In this document: positions 1 to 8,203 of the stretch, piece after piece | Layout of the letters: every line of letters starts with the position of its first letter | How positions within the stretch are numbered: the first letter of the stretch is position 1 | NCBI GenBank assembly: GCA_029942215.1 | Contig: JAOZTM010000004.1 | Coordinates: 1 to 22,026 of the forward strand | Reading direction: 5' to 3' | Length of the DNA: 22,026 bases | DNA from: Metamycoplasmataceae bacterium | GTDB lineage: Bacteria; Bacillota_I; Bacilli_A; Mycoplasmatales; Metamycoplasmataceae | Notes under the pieces: generated by a model | Told to the model about the DNA's origin: nothing | Seen by the model: only the letters and a program-made list of their open reading frames with translations | Database searches by the model: none | Translations under genes and position numbers: made by a program

Positions 1-476
1 ATGATTCAGCAGGACTTAAATTAGCTGAACTTACTTGAAAAGCTAAGAAGCTTTATAAGAACAAAGGTCTTGACATGATTGTTATCGATTACTTACAACT
101 ACTTACAGTAGGGAACGCAAGTTCAAGAGATAGACAAGGTGAAGTTGCTGTAATTTCTAGAACACTTAAAAAGCTAGCAAGAGAATTGAACATTCCAATT
201 ATCGCTCTTTCACAATTATCACGTGCTGTTGAATCTAGAGAATCAAAAATACCTATGATGGCTGACATAAGAGAATCAGGATCTATCGAGCAAGATGCAG
301 ATATTATCATGTTCCTATATAGAGCTGCTTACTATGAAGAAGATAAAGGTGCAGGACAAGCTCAACAAGAAACAAAAATCATTATTGCGAAGCACCGTAA
401 TGGTTCTGTTGGAAATATAGATTTAAAATTCAATCCTAAGATTGGTTTGTTTACAGATACAAAGGTAGCAAACTAA
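1..476 (+). CDS. dnaB: Replicative DNA helicase DnaB, C-terminal part (5' end outside window)
   Basis: This is the C-terminal RecA-like ATPase domain of the replicative helicase, the hexameric motor that unwinds DNA at the fork. The reading frame is open from base 3 and crosses one TGA that reads as Trp. The visible part holds the Walker B strand ending in DYLQLL, a SRTLKKLARELNIPIIALSQLSR block, the RESGSIEQDADIIMFLYR segment and an AKHRNG motif near the end, all typical of DnaB. It stops with TAA one base before the next ATG, so it is probably co-transcribed with the HlyC/CorC-like gene. The N-terminal domain, linker and Walker A motif lie upstream of the window. Identification is secure. 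Confidence 0.95.
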
Positions 477-477
477 T

Positions 478-1683
478 ATGGCAACCTGACTCGTCATAAC
501 ATTAATATTAATACTATTCATGCTTGTTGTTCTATCTGCATTCTTCTCTGCAGCTGAAACAGCTTATTCTTCAGTTTCACAATCAAAGATTTTAAGAAAC
601 TCAAAAAAAGGAAAAAAATCAGCTAAGTTAATTGAAAAACATTATTCATCATTTGGATCTGTACTATCAACAATCTTAATTGCAAACAATCTTGTAAATA
701 TATTATCAACAACATTAATCACATTCTTATTGGCATCATTTGTTTCTTCAGGAAACGCAACAATAATTTCTACTGCTGTAATGACTCCAATAATTGTTGT
801 GTTCGGTGAAATCATTCCTAAGTTGTATGCGAAAAAATATGCATACGGATATCTAGTTAAGATTGTTTATATTATGGAAGTGCTTAATTGAATATTCTTG
901 CCATTTACATTCTTACTTAAGAAATTTACCCTAAAGGGTAAGGTTACAAATACTGAAAGTGATTTAAAAACTTATATCTCAATCGCTTCTGAAGAAGGAG
1001 TGCTTGAAAAGAGGGAAGCAACACTTGCTAAAAACTCTCTTGATCTTGATTCAACAATGCTTAAAGAAATTTTGACTCCTATTAAAGATGTTGTATCTAT
1101 AGATCACAAAGCTACATCTGCAAATGCGTTAAAAATATTTAAAAAATCTGGACACTCACGTCTACCTGTTTCTCAGAACGGGAAATACATCGGGCTTGTA
1201 TTATTAAAAGATTTAGTTTTCTCAAAAAACAAAACAATATCTAAACACATTATCAAAGCCACTACACTTAAGTCATCTTTGATGGCAACTAAAGCACTTG
1301 AAATGATTAGACTTAATTCTTCGCACATGGTATTCATCGCAGGGACTAATGGCAAGATTGTTGGGATCCTTACTCTTGAAGATATTATCGAAGAACTTAT
1401 CGGAGAAATTTATGATGAACATGATTCAGCAACGCTAATAAATCAAATAACTTTACATAAATTTCATGCCTTACCAAATTCAATGATATTAGAACTTGGA
1501 AAAGAGATGTCAATTACGTTCGAGGGAGCGCTAGAAAATCAAACTGTTAAGCAGTGATTAAACGAGCGTATCACTAGAAGTATGAAGAAAAACCTTGTTT
1601 ATATTTATAAGAATAAAACTAAATTTAAGGTCATCGAAAACTCTAAAAAAACGGGTACAAAAATAGAAGTAATTCAAAGGTAA
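478..1683 (+). CDS. HlyC/CorC (CNNM)-type transporter with DUF21 and CBS domains
   Basis: This is a 401-residue membrane protein of the CNNM/CorC/HlyC family, usually linked to divalent-cation (Mg2+/Co2+) export; older names call it hemolysin C. An N-terminal DUF21 region (about residues 1-190) has hydrophobic helices and the conserved FGEIIPKLYAKK motif. Two CBS repeats follow (about 199-315), with HSRLPVSQNGKYIGLVLLKD and GKIVGILTLEDIIEELIGEI, then a C-terminal CorC_HlyC-like tail. Three TGA codons (residue 4 and near 890 and 1557) read as Trp; a standard-code reading would break the gene into pieces. The ATG at 478 lies one base after the dnaB stop. Substrate and direction of transport are inferred from the family only. 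Confidence 0.88.
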
Positions 1684-1700
1684 CAGAATGCCTTTTTTTT
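1676..1700 (+). terminator. Weak intrinsic terminator after the HlyC/CorC-like gene
   Basis: AAAGG (1676-1680) can pair with CCTTT (1691-1695) around a 10-base loop, followed by a run of T to 1700. The stem is only five pairs and overlaps the stop codon at 1681-1683. The T-run sits directly in front of the next gene's -10 box. Confidence 0.45.
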
Positions 1701-1702
1701 GT

Positions 1703-1708
1703 TATTAT
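1703..1708 (+). promoter_or_regulatory. -10 box of yitT-like gene, leaderless spacing
   Basis: TATTAT ends seven bases before the A of the ATG at 1715 (six bases between). With the usual box-to-start distance, transcription would begin at or next to the ATG. The -35 window falls in the upstream terminator and shows no TTGACA-like hexamer. Confidence 0.6.
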
Positions 1709-1714
1709 TCTATT

Positions 1715-2665
1715 ATGAAAAATAAATTTAGAAACGAGATAACAGGAAACTTGACTACACTTTCAATCTATTTAATGATTAGTCTTGCTGCTCTTTTATA
1801 TTCATTTGGGATTAATGCATTCTTCCAAACTGCTAATATATTCTCTACGGGAATCGGATCAGTTGCAGGACTTATTACCTATTCAACTAAAGAATTACTT
1901 CCTTACTTCTCTCTTTTATATTTAGCGCTAAACATTCCACTAATCTTGATATTCTGAAAGAAAATAAAAAAAGCATTTATATTGAGAACAAGTTTCTTTC
2001 TAATCATGCAAGCATTATTCGGTTTAATATTTATTGTGCCAGAGGTTAGGGATGGATTAGCAAACATTTTAGGATCACAAATTGATATTCAGAAAGATGT
2101 ATGACCTATATTGGTTTTACCTTTAGCTGGAGCGATCTTCGTTGGTGTTTCAATGGCACTATCTTATAAAGCTGGAGCTTCTACTGGTGGAACTGATATT
2201 GTTGTTTATTACTATTCAACAAAGAAAAAGATTTCAATTGGAAAACTTGCTTTCATTGCTTCACTAATATTGATAACGTTCTCATTCTCAACTACATTAG
2301 CACTTGGAAAAACGAACTTAGACAATTGATATATAACATTGCTTTCAACAATAGCCGCCGCATTAATAGCTAGCATCATGGTTGATAGACTATATCCAAA
2401 GTATTCTAAAAGAAAACTTGAGATTCATACATCAAAACAAAAAGAGGTTGAGAAGTTCTTGAAATCTTCAAACCACGCTTACTTTACAAATGAAGTTGTT
2501 TCAGGATATACAAATAAAAGAAAGAACGTTATTTATACAACTGTATTACTATTAGAAGTTAAGAAGTATAGAAAAGAATTATTTGCAATTGATAAACAAA
2601 TATGAATATCTGATTCAAGAGTTGATAGAGTATTCGGAAACTTCAATTCAAGTTCAGTAGAATAA
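1715..2665 (+). CDS. YitT family membrane protein (DUF161 + DUF2179)
   Basis: This is a 316-residue integral membrane protein of the YitT family, whose transport role is not firmly known. Several hydrophobic helices fill about residues 15-210, with the family signature STGGTDIV near residues 156-163 between helices. A soluble C-terminal DUF2179-like domain follows (VVSGYTNKRKNVIYTTV, then a basic region). Four in-frame TGA codons read as Trp. I chose ATG 1715 over the in-frame ATG at 1688 because 1688 would translate the upstream T-run, and because 1715 fits the -10/ATG spacing seen at other genes here. It is transcribed alone and converges on trpS with only eight bases between the stops. Confidence 0.85.
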
Positions 2666-2690
2666 AAAATTGACTATAGGCCAATTTTTT
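2664..2690. terminator. Bidirectional terminator between yitT-like gene and trpS
   Basis: AAAAAATTG (2664-2672) pairs with CAATTTTTT (2682-2690), nine pairs around a nine-base loop. It gives a T-run on either strand. It overlaps the yitT stop and the last codons and stop of trpS, so one hairpin serves both converging genes. Confidence 0.75.
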
Positions 2691-3654
2691 TATAAACTTC
2701 TTTGATTGTTTCATCTGCTATTATAATTGCTGCTTCTTTACCTTGATTTGTAACTTCATTAACTTTGTTAATAGAAGAATCATATTTAACTTTAAAGTCT
2801 TCTAAGAATTTAACTACTGTATCTGCAACTGCTGTTTTAAATTCTCCATAACCTGTATCTTTAAATTTAGCTTCAGCTTCTTCAAGTTTAATATTTTCTA
2901 ATGAAGAGTAAATAATTAATAGATTCTTGATTCCAGCTTTCTCATCTGATAAGTAAATCTTTCCTTCTGAATCTGTAACTGCTTTCATAATTTTCTTTCT
3001 AGCAACTTCTGAATCATCCATCAATGATATGTATGACATTTCAGATGTAGATGATTTAGACATTTTCTTTTCGGGATCTGTAAGAGACATTATTCTTGCT
3101 CCTACTTCCATTGTAATAACTTCAGGAACCTTAAATGTTTCACCATATGAATTATTGAAACGTTCTGCAATGTTTCTAGTTAACTCTAAGTGTTGTTTCT
3201 GATCACTCCCTACGGGAACTGAGTCAGCTTTATATAAAAGTATGTCTGCTGCCATTAGTGCTGGGTAAGTAAGTAATCCTGTTTTTATCTTTGTTGTTCC
3301 ATTGCTTTCTTTAACTTGACTATCTTTGTATTGGGTCATTCTTGATAACTCTCCAACTGTAGTTTGGTTTTCCAAGATTCAATTCAGTTGAGTATGAGCA
3401 GCAATTTCTGATTGGTAGAAGATCTTTGTTTTAGCAGGATCTAATCCAACAGCTAAATAAGAAGCAACTATGTTCTTTCTATTCTCTAATAGGTCTTCAG
3501 GTTTAATATCAATTGTTAATGCGTGAAGGTCAGCAACAAAAACTAACATCTCATTATCATTTTGCAATTCGACAAAATTCTTCATTGCTCCAATGTAATT
3601 TCCTAATGTTAATGTTCCAGTTGGCTTGATTCCGCTTATCATTCTTTTTTTCAT
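2674..3654 (-). CDS. trpS: Tryptophanyl-tRNA synthetase
   Basis: This 326-residue class I enzyme charges tRNA-Trp; the length is normal for bacterial TrpRS. The N-terminus has the HIGH-equivalent PTGTLTLGNYIG (about 11-22), the middle has VPVGSDQKQHLELTRNIA, and KMSKS lies at about 197-201. One internal TGA (residue 92, in LNWILENQ) reads as Trp. In this organism the enzyme must supply a tRNA that reads UGA, since TGG is not used in the window. The ATG at 3654 has no Shine-Dalgarno and lies ten bases from a -10 box on the minus strand, so the mRNA leader is at most a few bases. Its last codons form part of the terminator shared with the converging yitT-like gene. Confidence 0.97.
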
Positions 3655-3663
3655 AATAAATTA

Positions 3664-3675
3664 ATTATATATAAT
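3664..3675. promoter_or_regulatory. Palindromic shared -10 for divergent trpS and EIIB-like gene
   Basis: ATTATATATAAT is a perfect 12-base palindrome holding a TATAAT on each strand (plus 3670-3675, minus 3669-3664). The plus box ends seven bases before ATG 3682; the minus box ends ten bases before ATG 3654. The whole intergenic space is 27 bases, so any -35 would lie inside the opposite gene. Confidence 0.65.
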
Positions 3676-3681
3676 TCACTT

Positions 3682-4032
3682 ATGATATTCAAAGACAAAT
3701 TCAAATTAATATTTCTATCAATTATTACACTTGGGATATATCCATTAGTAGTATTTAAGAAATCTAAACCTAAACAAGTTTCAAAAGAACTTAGCTCTTC
3801 AGAGAAGATTAATGTTGATTTCAACAAACTAGTTGAAGCATTAGGCGGTAAAACTAACATCACTGGCGCAACTGCTACTCACAAGAAGGTTAAGATTGAA
3901 ATTAAATCTAAAGATTCAGTTGATCTTCCTTCATTAGAAAAACTAAAAGGAATCTCAGGTGTATTCGCATCTTCGACTTCAATTTCTATCATTGTTGGAA
4001 ATTCCGCTAAAAAAATTGCTTCTATGATGTAG
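3682..4032 (+). CDS. Membrane-anchored PTS EIIB-like protein lacking the catalytic cysteine
   Basis: This is a 116-residue protein with one N-terminal hydrophobic segment (about 8-25), a basic linker, and a domain from about residue 44 that resembles the EIIB domain of glucose-type PTS permeases: FNKLVEALGGKTNI, a KVKIEIKSKDSVD stretch, GISGVF and a final IIVGNSAKKI. In true EIIB a cysteine a few residues after the GGKxNI motif carries the phosphate. Here that region reads TGATATHKK and the whole protein has no cysteine, so phosphotransfer is unlikely. No EIIC partner is nearby. I infer a regulatory, binding or structural role. The gene is predicted to be leaderless, and its 3' end overlaps rnj by 11 bases. 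Confidence 0.65.
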   Translation: MIFKDKFKLIFLSIITLGIYPLVVFKKSKPKQVSKELSSSEKINVDFNKLVEALGGKTNITGATATHKKVKIEIKSKDSVDLPSLEKLKGISGVFASSTSISIIVGNSAKKIASMM

Positions 4033-4039
4033 CAATTTT
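4012..4039. terminator. Bidirectional terminator across the overlapping ends of EIIB-like gene and rnj
   Basis: AAAATTGCT (4012-4020) pairs with AGCAATTTT (4031-4039), nine pairs around a ten-base loop. T-rich tracts follow on both strands. The loop holds the rnj stop (4022-4024) and touches the stop of the plus-strand gene (4030-4032). Confidence 0.75.
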
Positions 4040-5710
4040 ATTTTCTATTTTTTCAATTATTGATACAACAATAACTGGTCTTCTTCTTTTCTCTTTATAG
4101 AAGAATGGTTCCACTCTCTTTTTAACAGCCAGTTTCAAGTCAGCTTTAGTTCAACCTGTTTTGTTCTTTACTGTGTAAAGAGCAGCACCGTGAGCAAGCT
4201 TTTGAACTTGATCCATTAAGTCTCTTGAGTCGTTAATGAATAAAGCTCCTCTTGAAATCATTCTACTTCTTCCAATGATGTTATTTGTTTTAGAATCAAT
4301 TGTGAAGATGAAGTTTATAAATCCACTTTCACCTAACTTAACTCTTTCAGCAATTGCTTTAGCAGTATCCGCTGTAGCATTCTTACCATCTATATAGATT
4401 GGTCCGGGATCGATGTATTCATCTGATCTAGTAACTTTTCCTTTTTCAAGATAAAGAACTTCTCCATTTTCTATTAAGAATACATTTTCTTTTGGCATTC
4501 CAGATTCAACTGCAGTCATTCCATGAACAGCTGATTGTCTGTATGCACCATGGTAAGGAACAAAGTTCCTTGCTTTAGCAATATTAAAGATTTGCATATG
4601 TTCACCATGATAAGCGTGACCTGAAGTATGGATCATTCCATCAACTTTGTTTTCTTTGATGTCTGCTCCAACTTTGTATAAGTTGTTAATAAGATTTTCA
4701 ATTTTCATTCTGTTACCAGGGATTGGTGAAGAAGAGAAGATTACGATATCTTTATCTTTTAAAGTAACTTGAGCATGCTTACCTGTTGCCATTCTTGAAA
4801 CAGCAGCCATTTCTTCTCCTTGAGAACCTGTAGCAATAATTAATAATTCCTCGTCCTTATATTTATCGATATCTCTTTTATCAATAACAACTCCTGAAGG
4901 AATTTCAAGTGTTCCCATTTCAGTTGTTATATTAATAGCATTAACCATTGATCTTCCAAAAGGAATAACTTTTCTTTTATATTTAATAGCTAAATCAATT
5001 GCTACCTTAACTCTGTTAACGTTCGATGCGAATGTTGTAAAGATAACTTTTCCTTTTGCTTCTTTAATTAATTTTTCTATATCTTTAAGAATCTTTTGTT
5101 CAGTTGGTGATTTGTCTGGTGACATTGAGTTAGTTGAGTCAGAAATTAAAATATCAATTCCCTCTTCAGCCATTTGTTCAAGTTTCTTAAAGTCAGTTAG
5201 ATTTCCCATTGGTGTTTCATCAAATCTAAAGTCTCCTGTATCAAAGATATTTCCATTAGGTGTTTTAACTCTAATTCCGAATGAATCTGGAATTGAGTGT
5301 TGTGATGTTCAAAAGTCTAATGAGATTTTATCAAACTTGAAATCACTTTCTTTTGTAATCTCTACGAACTCAACAGGAACGTTAACTCTTTTATCTTTAA
5401 GTTTGTACTTTAAATAAGCAATAGCTAAAGCTGGTGCGTAAATCTTTTTAATTTTTACTTGTTGAATTAAGTAAGGGATTCCACCGATGTGATCCTCGTG
5501 ACCGTGAGTTATGAATAAACCTTTGATCTTATCTTCGTTTTCTTTTAAGTATGAATAATCAGGAATGATTCCTTCTACTCCTGTTTCCATACTGTTTGTA
5601 AATTTAATACCTGCATCGATAATAACGATTTCATTTTCGTGTTCAACAACTAATGTTGTCTTTCCGATTTCCATCATTCCACCAAGTGCAAAAAACTTTG
5701 TCTTTGACAT
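4022..5710 (-). CDS. rnj: Ribonuclease J
   Basis: This 562-residue metallo-beta-lactamase/beta-CASP nuclease processes and degrades mRNA and matures rRNA 5' ends in bacteria lacking RNase E. The zinc-binding HGHEDHIGG motif is at about residues 69-77. HSIPDSFG and FDTGDFRFDETP follow, as do the beta-CASP blocks DSTNSM, TFASNVNR, TGSQGE and HTSGHAYHGE, and the protein runs to a full-length C-terminus. Two TGA codons read as Trp (in DFWTSQH and near the C-terminus). The ATG at 5710 is preceded by a good Shine-Dalgarno, AAAAGGAG with a five-base spacer. It lies downstream of def on the same strand, so read-through from def and a local promoter are both possible. I cannot tell RNase J1 from J2. 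Confidence 0.95.
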
Positions 5711-5785
5711 GTCTGCTCCTTTTGTTATTTATTAATTTCTTTATAAAAATAAGTATTCTTAACTATTCAAGTATAACAAATAATG
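5711..5785 (-). promoter_or_regulatory. rnj upstream region: SD and candidate -10 boxes
   Basis: On the minus strand a strong Shine-Dalgarno AAAAGGAG lies at 5723-5716. A TATAAA box at 5745-5740 would give a leader of about 23 bases, and TATACT at 5775-5770 one of about 52. No terminator separates def from rnj, so this may be an internal promoter. Confidence 0.5.
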
Positions 5786-6325
5786 TTAAATCAGTATTTC
5801 ATTCTCTTTTTTAGCTCAAACATCTTTGTGATTAATTCTGTCCACAAAAACTTTTCCTTCTAAATGATCGAACTCATGCTGAATAACAATTGCGTGATAA
5901 CCAGTTTTAGTTATTCTTACAACTTTCTTTTCGAAATATGAATATCCTTCAATGATAATTTTGAACTTTCTATGAACAAGCCCTTGAGTTTTGTCAGCAT
6001 CAAGTTCAACTGATAAACAACCTTCTCCGCCTTCTAGTGCAGCGTAAGTTGGACTTTCTCCTATTATTATAGGATTGATCAAAAAGGTCTTAAAAGTCTC
6101 TTCATCGTCAGTTGCAGGAACATTAATATAAAGCATTCTTAATGAAACACCAAGTTGAGGTGCAGCAACACCAATTCCTCCACGAAGTTTTGTTCCTTCG
6201 ATTTGTGAGTCGTCTATGTGCTTAATCATTTTTTGAACTAAAGCTTCATTTTCATTTGAAAGAGGCAGATCAACTGCTTTTGCCTTCTCTCTAAGTATTT
6301 TGCTTCCTAACATTTCAATATTCAT
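5786..6325 (-). CDS. def: Peptide deformylase
   Basis: This 179-residue metalloenzyme removes the formyl group from the starting methionine of new proteins. All three family motifs are present: GIGVAAPQLG (about 50-59), EGCLS (101-105, metal-binding Cys) and HEFDH (150-154, two metal-binding His and the catalytic Glu). One TGA near the C-terminus (KDVWAKK) reads as Trp and carries the protein to a TAA at 5786-5788. The ATG at 6325 follows a TAAAAT box by the same fixed distance as the other leaderless genes. It is divergent from rsmD with only 30 bases between the start codons. Confidence 0.95.
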
Positions 6326-6331
6326 GATTAC

Positions 6332-6337
6332 ATTTTA
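6332..6337 (-). promoter_or_regulatory. -10 box of def, leaderless spacing
   Basis: On the minus strand TAAAAT (6337-6332) is preceded by TGT, which fits an extended -10. It ends seven bases before the A of the def ATG at 6325. No -35 is recognisable where it would fall inside rsmD. Confidence 0.55.
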
Positions 6338-6343
6338 ACATGG

Positions 6344-6349
6344 TATTAT
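6344..6349 (+). promoter_or_regulatory. -10 box of rsmD, leaderless spacing
   Basis: TATTAT ends seven bases before ATG 6356. It lies back-to-back with the def -10 box inside the 30-base gap. Confidence 0.6.
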
Positions 6350-6355
6350 TTATAT

Positions 6356-6904
6356 ATGTTAAGAGTTATAGCCGGAAAAAACAGAGGAAGACATTTAGAA
6401 CAACCGTCTTTTTCAATATCAAGACCTACTTCAGATAGAGCTAAAGAAGCTATTTTTTCAATGATTCAATTTGAAATTGAGGGTTCTATAGTATTAGATC
6501 TTTTCTCAGGTTCTGGAGCTTTAGGGATCGAAGCCGCATCAAGAGGTGCAACTAAAATCATTTCTGTTGAAAACAACTCTGATGCCGTTAAAGTTATTAA
6601 TCAAAATATCAAGAATCTAGAAATCGGGAACATTCAAGTTAATAAGAATGATGTTTTAAATGCAATTAAGAATTTAAAAGGAACAAAGTTTGATTTCATC
6701 TTTATGGATCCCCCTTATAGAGACATAGACTTATACAATGAAACATTGTTACTTCTTGCTGAAACAGGACTTTTAAAAACAAAAGGATTAATCATTCTTG
6801 AGACTTCGAATCCAAGAGAAATCAAGATCCCTGAAAGCTTTGCAATGCAAAAACAAAAGAAATATGGAAAATCTACAATATTGGTTTTAGCAAATAATAT
6901 ATAA
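6356..6904 (+). CDS. rsmD: 16S rRNA (guanine966-N2)-methyltransferase RsmD
   Basis: This 182-residue S-adenosylmethionine-dependent methyltransferase modifies G966 of 16S rRNA in the small subunit. It begins with the typical LRVIAGKNRGR and RPTSDRAKEAIFSM region, carries the SAM-binding DLFSGSGALGIEAASRG (about 48-64) and ends the active site with MDPPY (about 117-121), the N-methyltransferase signature. There is no Trp. The stop TAA (6902-6904) lies inside the TATAAT box of gmk, so promoter and stop codon share bases. The gene is probably a single transcription unit with partial read-through into gmk. Identification is strong. Confidence 0.94.
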   Translation: MLRVIAGKNRGRHLEQPSFSISRPTSDRAKEAIFSMIQFEIEGSIVLDLFSGSGALGIEAASRGATKIISVENNSDAVKVINQNIKNLEIGNIQVNKNDVLNAIKNLKGTKFDFIFMDPPYRDIDLYNETLLLLAETGLLKTKGLIILETSNPREIKIPESFAMQKQKKYGKSTILVLANNI

Positions 6905-6905
6905 T
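6900..6905 (+). promoter_or_regulatory. -10 box of gmk operon, overlapping the rsmD stop
   Basis: TATAAT at 6900-6905 contains the rsmD TAA at 6902-6904 and ends seven bases before ATG 6912. There is no clear -35. It would start the gmk-prpC-pknB-rsgA-rpe transcript at the gmk ATG. Confidence 0.65.
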
Positions 6906-6911
6906 TTGAAT

Positions 6912-7478
6912 ATGAACAACAACAAAATCATTGTTTTATCTGGTCCTTCGGGAGTTGGTAAAGCCACTTTAGGTAAGTTTCTTTTTGCTGATAAAGAGTT
7001 AAACCTCGGTCTTTCTGTATCGGCTACGACAAGAAAAATGAGAACTGGTGAAGTTGATGGAAGAGAATATCACTTTATTTCTAAAGAAGATTTTGATGCA
7101 AAAATTGAAAACAATGATTTCGTTGAATGAAATGAACATTTTTCAAATAAATACGGAACTTTGAAATCAGAGATTACAAGATTACATGGTATTAACAAGT
7201 TACCATTTTTAGAAGTTGAAACATTTGGAGCAAAAAATATAATTAATAAATTAGGTGATGAAAATGTAATTTCTATTTTTGTTTCGCCTCCTTCAATAGA
7301 AGAACTTAAACACAGAATAAGAACTAGAGGAACGGAAACAGAATCTCAAATTCAAGAAAGAATGGTTAAGGTTGAAGAAGAACTTTCAAAGGTTGGAGAT
7401 TTTGACTTTGAAGTTAAAAACGATATTGCAGAAGACGCAGCAAACAAAATTATTAAGTATATAAAGGAGAGTCTTTAA
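6912..7478 (+). CDS. gmk: Guanylate kinase
   Basis: This 188-residue enzyme converts GMP and ATP to GDP and ADP in purine nucleotide supply. The P-loop SGPSGVGKAT (about 10-19) has Ala where Gmk proteins often have Gly or Ser before the Thr. The GMP-binding part SATTRKMRTGEVDGREYHF follows, and a TGA in FVEWNEHFSNKYGT reads as Trp. ATG 6912 was chosen over the in-frame TTG at 6906 because of the -10 spacing and because family members start close to the P-loop strand. The stop overlaps the prpC start by one base (TAATG), which suggests translational coupling. Confidence 0.95.
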
Positions 7479-8203
7479 TGGAATATTACGTAGGAACAAA
7501 CGTTGGAGTTGTTAGATCAGAAAATCAAGATAGAGCAGCATTCGTTAAAGGAAACAATGCTTCTTTAGCAATCTTATGTGACGGAATGGGTGGGCACGAA
7601 GGTGGAAGTCACGCTTCAAGAATCGCAATCGAAACATTTGAAACAGCTTTCCTTAAGAAACTACCAAAGAAAGAAGAAGACTTCGGTTCATGATTTACAG
7701 ATACATTAAAAAAATCAAAAAAGAATATGGAAAAATACGCAGGTAAAGAAACTTCGCTTTTAGATATGGGAACAACTGTTACTGCAGCAATAATTGCAGA
7801 AAATAAAATCTTCGTTTTCAATGTTGGTGATTCACGTACATATATTTACAACGGACTATTCCACCAGATTACAGTTGATCACAACTTGAGAAATCACTAT
7901 ATTAATAAATTTGGATATTCAGAAGAGGAAGCTGCAACAGTTGTTGGAGCAGCAGCTTTAACTTCGGCATTAGGTCCTAAGAAGAAAATCTTTGCAGAAC
8001 AATTTTTAGTTGAAAGAGATTCGACTACAGAGTTTCTTGTTTTAACATCAGATGGTATTCATGATTACATTGCTAAACCAAACTTTGAAAGTATCTTAAA
8101 GAACGACTCTTCTTTAGAAGAAAAGTCTTCTATGTTGATAAGTGCCGGGATCAAAGGTAAGTCATCAGATAATTTAACAACAGTAATTGTGAGGTTAAAA
8201 TAA
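7478..8203 (+). CDS. prpC: PP2C-family serine/threonine protein phosphatase
   Basis: This 241-residue Mn2+/Mg2+-dependent phosphatase normally opposes the PknB-type kinase encoded next to it. PP2C motifs appear in order: VRSENQDRA (about 12-20), CDGMGGHEGG (about 34-43, metal-binding Asp), VGDSRTY and LTSDGIHDY near the C-terminal part, and SDNLTTVIV at the end. One TGA at 7691-7693 reads as Trp. Translation starts at TAATG, preceded by AAAGGAGA, a clear Shine-Dalgarno. The next gene, pknB, also starts at a TAATG overlap. The pair is a conserved phospho-signalling module of Firmicutes and Mollicutes. Confidence 0.94.

Noticed and set aside
1688..1714. Upstream in-frame ATG for the YitT-like gene
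   Set aside because: It would translate the T-run of the preceding terminator and the -10 box; ATG 1715 fits the spacing seen at eight other genes.
6906..6911. TTG start for gmk two codons upstream
   Set aside because: ATG 6912 is at the fixed distance from TATAAT, and TTG is not needed.
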